Of a DNA stretch of 31,526 nucleotides, positions 30,931 to 31,526 are shown one piece after another (position 1 is the stretch's first letter; the number at the start of each line of letters is the position of its first letter). Below the pieces are notes generated by a model that was given only the letters and a program-made list of their open reading frames with translations, had not been told where the DNA came from and searched no databases. The translations under genes and the position numbers were made by a program. The DNA lies in the NCBI GenBank assembly GCA_002478885.1, contig DLKC01000013.1, positions 1-31,526 of the forward strand, written 5' to 3'. This DNA is from Chitinophagaceae bacterium UBA7600. Its GTDB lineage: Bacteria; Bacteroidota; Bacteroidia; Chitinophagales; Chitinophagaceae.

Positions 30931-31526
30931 TTATTCTTCCCCGAAAAAGAGACTGAGGAATTCTTTTTTACGCCTTGATGCAAGAGGAATCATTATTTTA
31001 TCCTTCATTTCGATTATGCCACCCTTTCCTTTGTGGTATCTTTTGATATACCGCACATTGATGAGGTGAGAATGGTGGATGCGGAAAAAGGTGTCGGGCG
31101 GCAGTATGTCTTCGTATTCTTTGAGATTTTTTACCGATACGATCTTTTTCCCGTCTTCCAGGAAAAAGAAAGTGTATTTGCCGCTGGCTTCGCACCGTAT
31201 AATATTGTTCACCACGATAAACTCGTATCCAAAGTTTGCGGGTATGGCCAGGGACTGCAGGTTATTTTTGGCCACTCCAAAATTGAAAAGCAGGTTTTCT
31301 ATGCGCTGGTGAAAGGTTGATGCATTGATTTTTTCAGATACTTTATTAACTGCCGCAATAAGTTCTTCGATGTTTATGGGTTTTAGTAAATAATCGAGCG
31401 CACTGTATTTTATTGCTTTGAGGGTATAGTTGTCGTACGCAGAAACAAATATCACTTCAAAGCCAATTGGTTTAAGCTGGTCTAACAGGGTAAACGCGTT
31501 TCCACCGGGCATTTCAATATCCAGGA
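30931..31526 (-). CDS. LytTR-family response regulator (5' end outside window)
   Basis: A two-component response regulator of the LytR/AlgR type. The frame is open to the window edge; the visible part begins inside the receiver domain at LDIEMPGG, which contains the phospho-acceptor Asp, and continues through FVSAYDNYTLKAIKYSALDYLLKPI with the conserved Ser and Lys. A linker with a helical NKVSEKI stretch precedes the C-terminal LytTR DNA-binding domain (RCEASGKYTFFFLEDGKKI, FRIHHSHLINVRYIKRY). An upstream histidine kinase of the LytS or Bacteroidota His-kinase type is expected beyond the window. Only about 50 N-terminal residues are missing. No terminator is seen directly after the stop. Confidence 0.92.
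   Translation of the reverse strand, partial: LDIEMPGGNAFTLLDQLKPIGFEVIFVSAYDNYTLKAIKYSALDYLLKPINIEELIAAVNKVSEKINASTFHQRIENLLFNFGVAKNNLQSLAIPANFGYEFIVVNNIIRCEASGKYTFFFLEDGKKIVSVKNLKEYEDILPPDTFFRIHHSHLINVRYIKRYHKGKGGIIEMKDKIMIPLASRRKKEFLSLFFGEE

Noticed and set aside
1..31526. tRNA, rRNA, CRISPR array, transposase or integrase genes
   Set aside because: I looked for cloverleaf TTC arms, regular direct repeats with spacers and transposase-like motifs and saw none.

Overview
The window looks like a chromosomal segment of a Bacteroidota bacterium, most likely of the order Chitinophagales (Chitinophagaceae-like). The evidence is four large secreted proteins with features of type IX secretion (T9SS) clients, family-specific genes (DUF6702, MORN-repeat YwqK-like, LytTR regulator, YfhO), and upstream sites that match the Bacteroidota -33/-7 consensus (TTG or TTTG, about 18-20 nt, then TAnnTTTG) rather than the E. 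coli sigma-70 consensus. Start codons mostly lack a Shine-Dalgarno sequence and sit behind A/T-rich leaders. I see no tRNA, rRNA, CRISPR array, transposase or phage gene, so this is mostly ordinary core genome with a lively intergenic component.

Layout. 1-4.7 kb: the 3' end of an SprB-repeat T9SS surface protein, then on the minus strand an IscS/NifS-type cysteine desulfurase, an archaeal-type phosphoglucosamine mutase and a small secreted protein. 4.8-8.6 kb: a PAP2 phosphatase, a CNNM/CorC-type CBS membrane protein, a YdjA-like nitroreductase, a DUF3185-like small membrane protein and a lipoprotein. 8.7-12.2 kb (minus): an NHL-repeat T9SS protein, an 810-bp gene-poor stretch with repeats and hairpins, a small secreted/membrane coiled-coil protein and a DUF6702 protein. 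12.3-15.3 kb (plus): a HupE/UreJ permease-like protein and an M1 metallopeptidase. 15.7-18.3 kb: a tandem pair of paralogous secreted proteins with a CX4CH motif. 18.5-22.7 kb: a MORN-repeat protein, AroQ, divergent Ogt, cytidine deaminase and a long signal peptidase I. 22.9-27.6 kb: a CarH/LitR-like MerR regulator, a thiolase, a secreted protein, a Nudix hydrolase and a queuosine-precursor transporter coupled to a small membrane protein. 27.8-31.5 kb: a YfhO membrane protein, another gene-poor repeat-bearing stretch and a truncated LytTR response regulator.

The most unusual signal is not a gene. At least ten full copies, plus three degenerate ones, of a short intergenic repeat are scattered over the window. 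The core is TTGYGTCRC followed by a CTTGTAC-like arm and preceded by a GGCATC-like arm. It exists in two versions (GCGTCGC and GTGTCAC) that differ by a compensatory base-pair change, so dyad symmetry is kept. Several copies are nested in larger inverted repeats, and one pair bounds a 176-bp MITE-like unit. A second notable signal is a near-identical palindrome at nearly the same distance (about 31-33 nt) upstream of both paralogous CX4CH genes.

Functionally the genes cover FeS/thio-cofactor sulfur supply, cell-wall precursor synthesis, shikimate pathway, DNA repair, nucleotide salvage, secretion and surface display. Linked modules supported by the sequence are DUF6702/HupE/M1 (divergent, then probable operon), the YhhQ pair (ATGA overlap) and the duplicated secreted CX4CH proteins.
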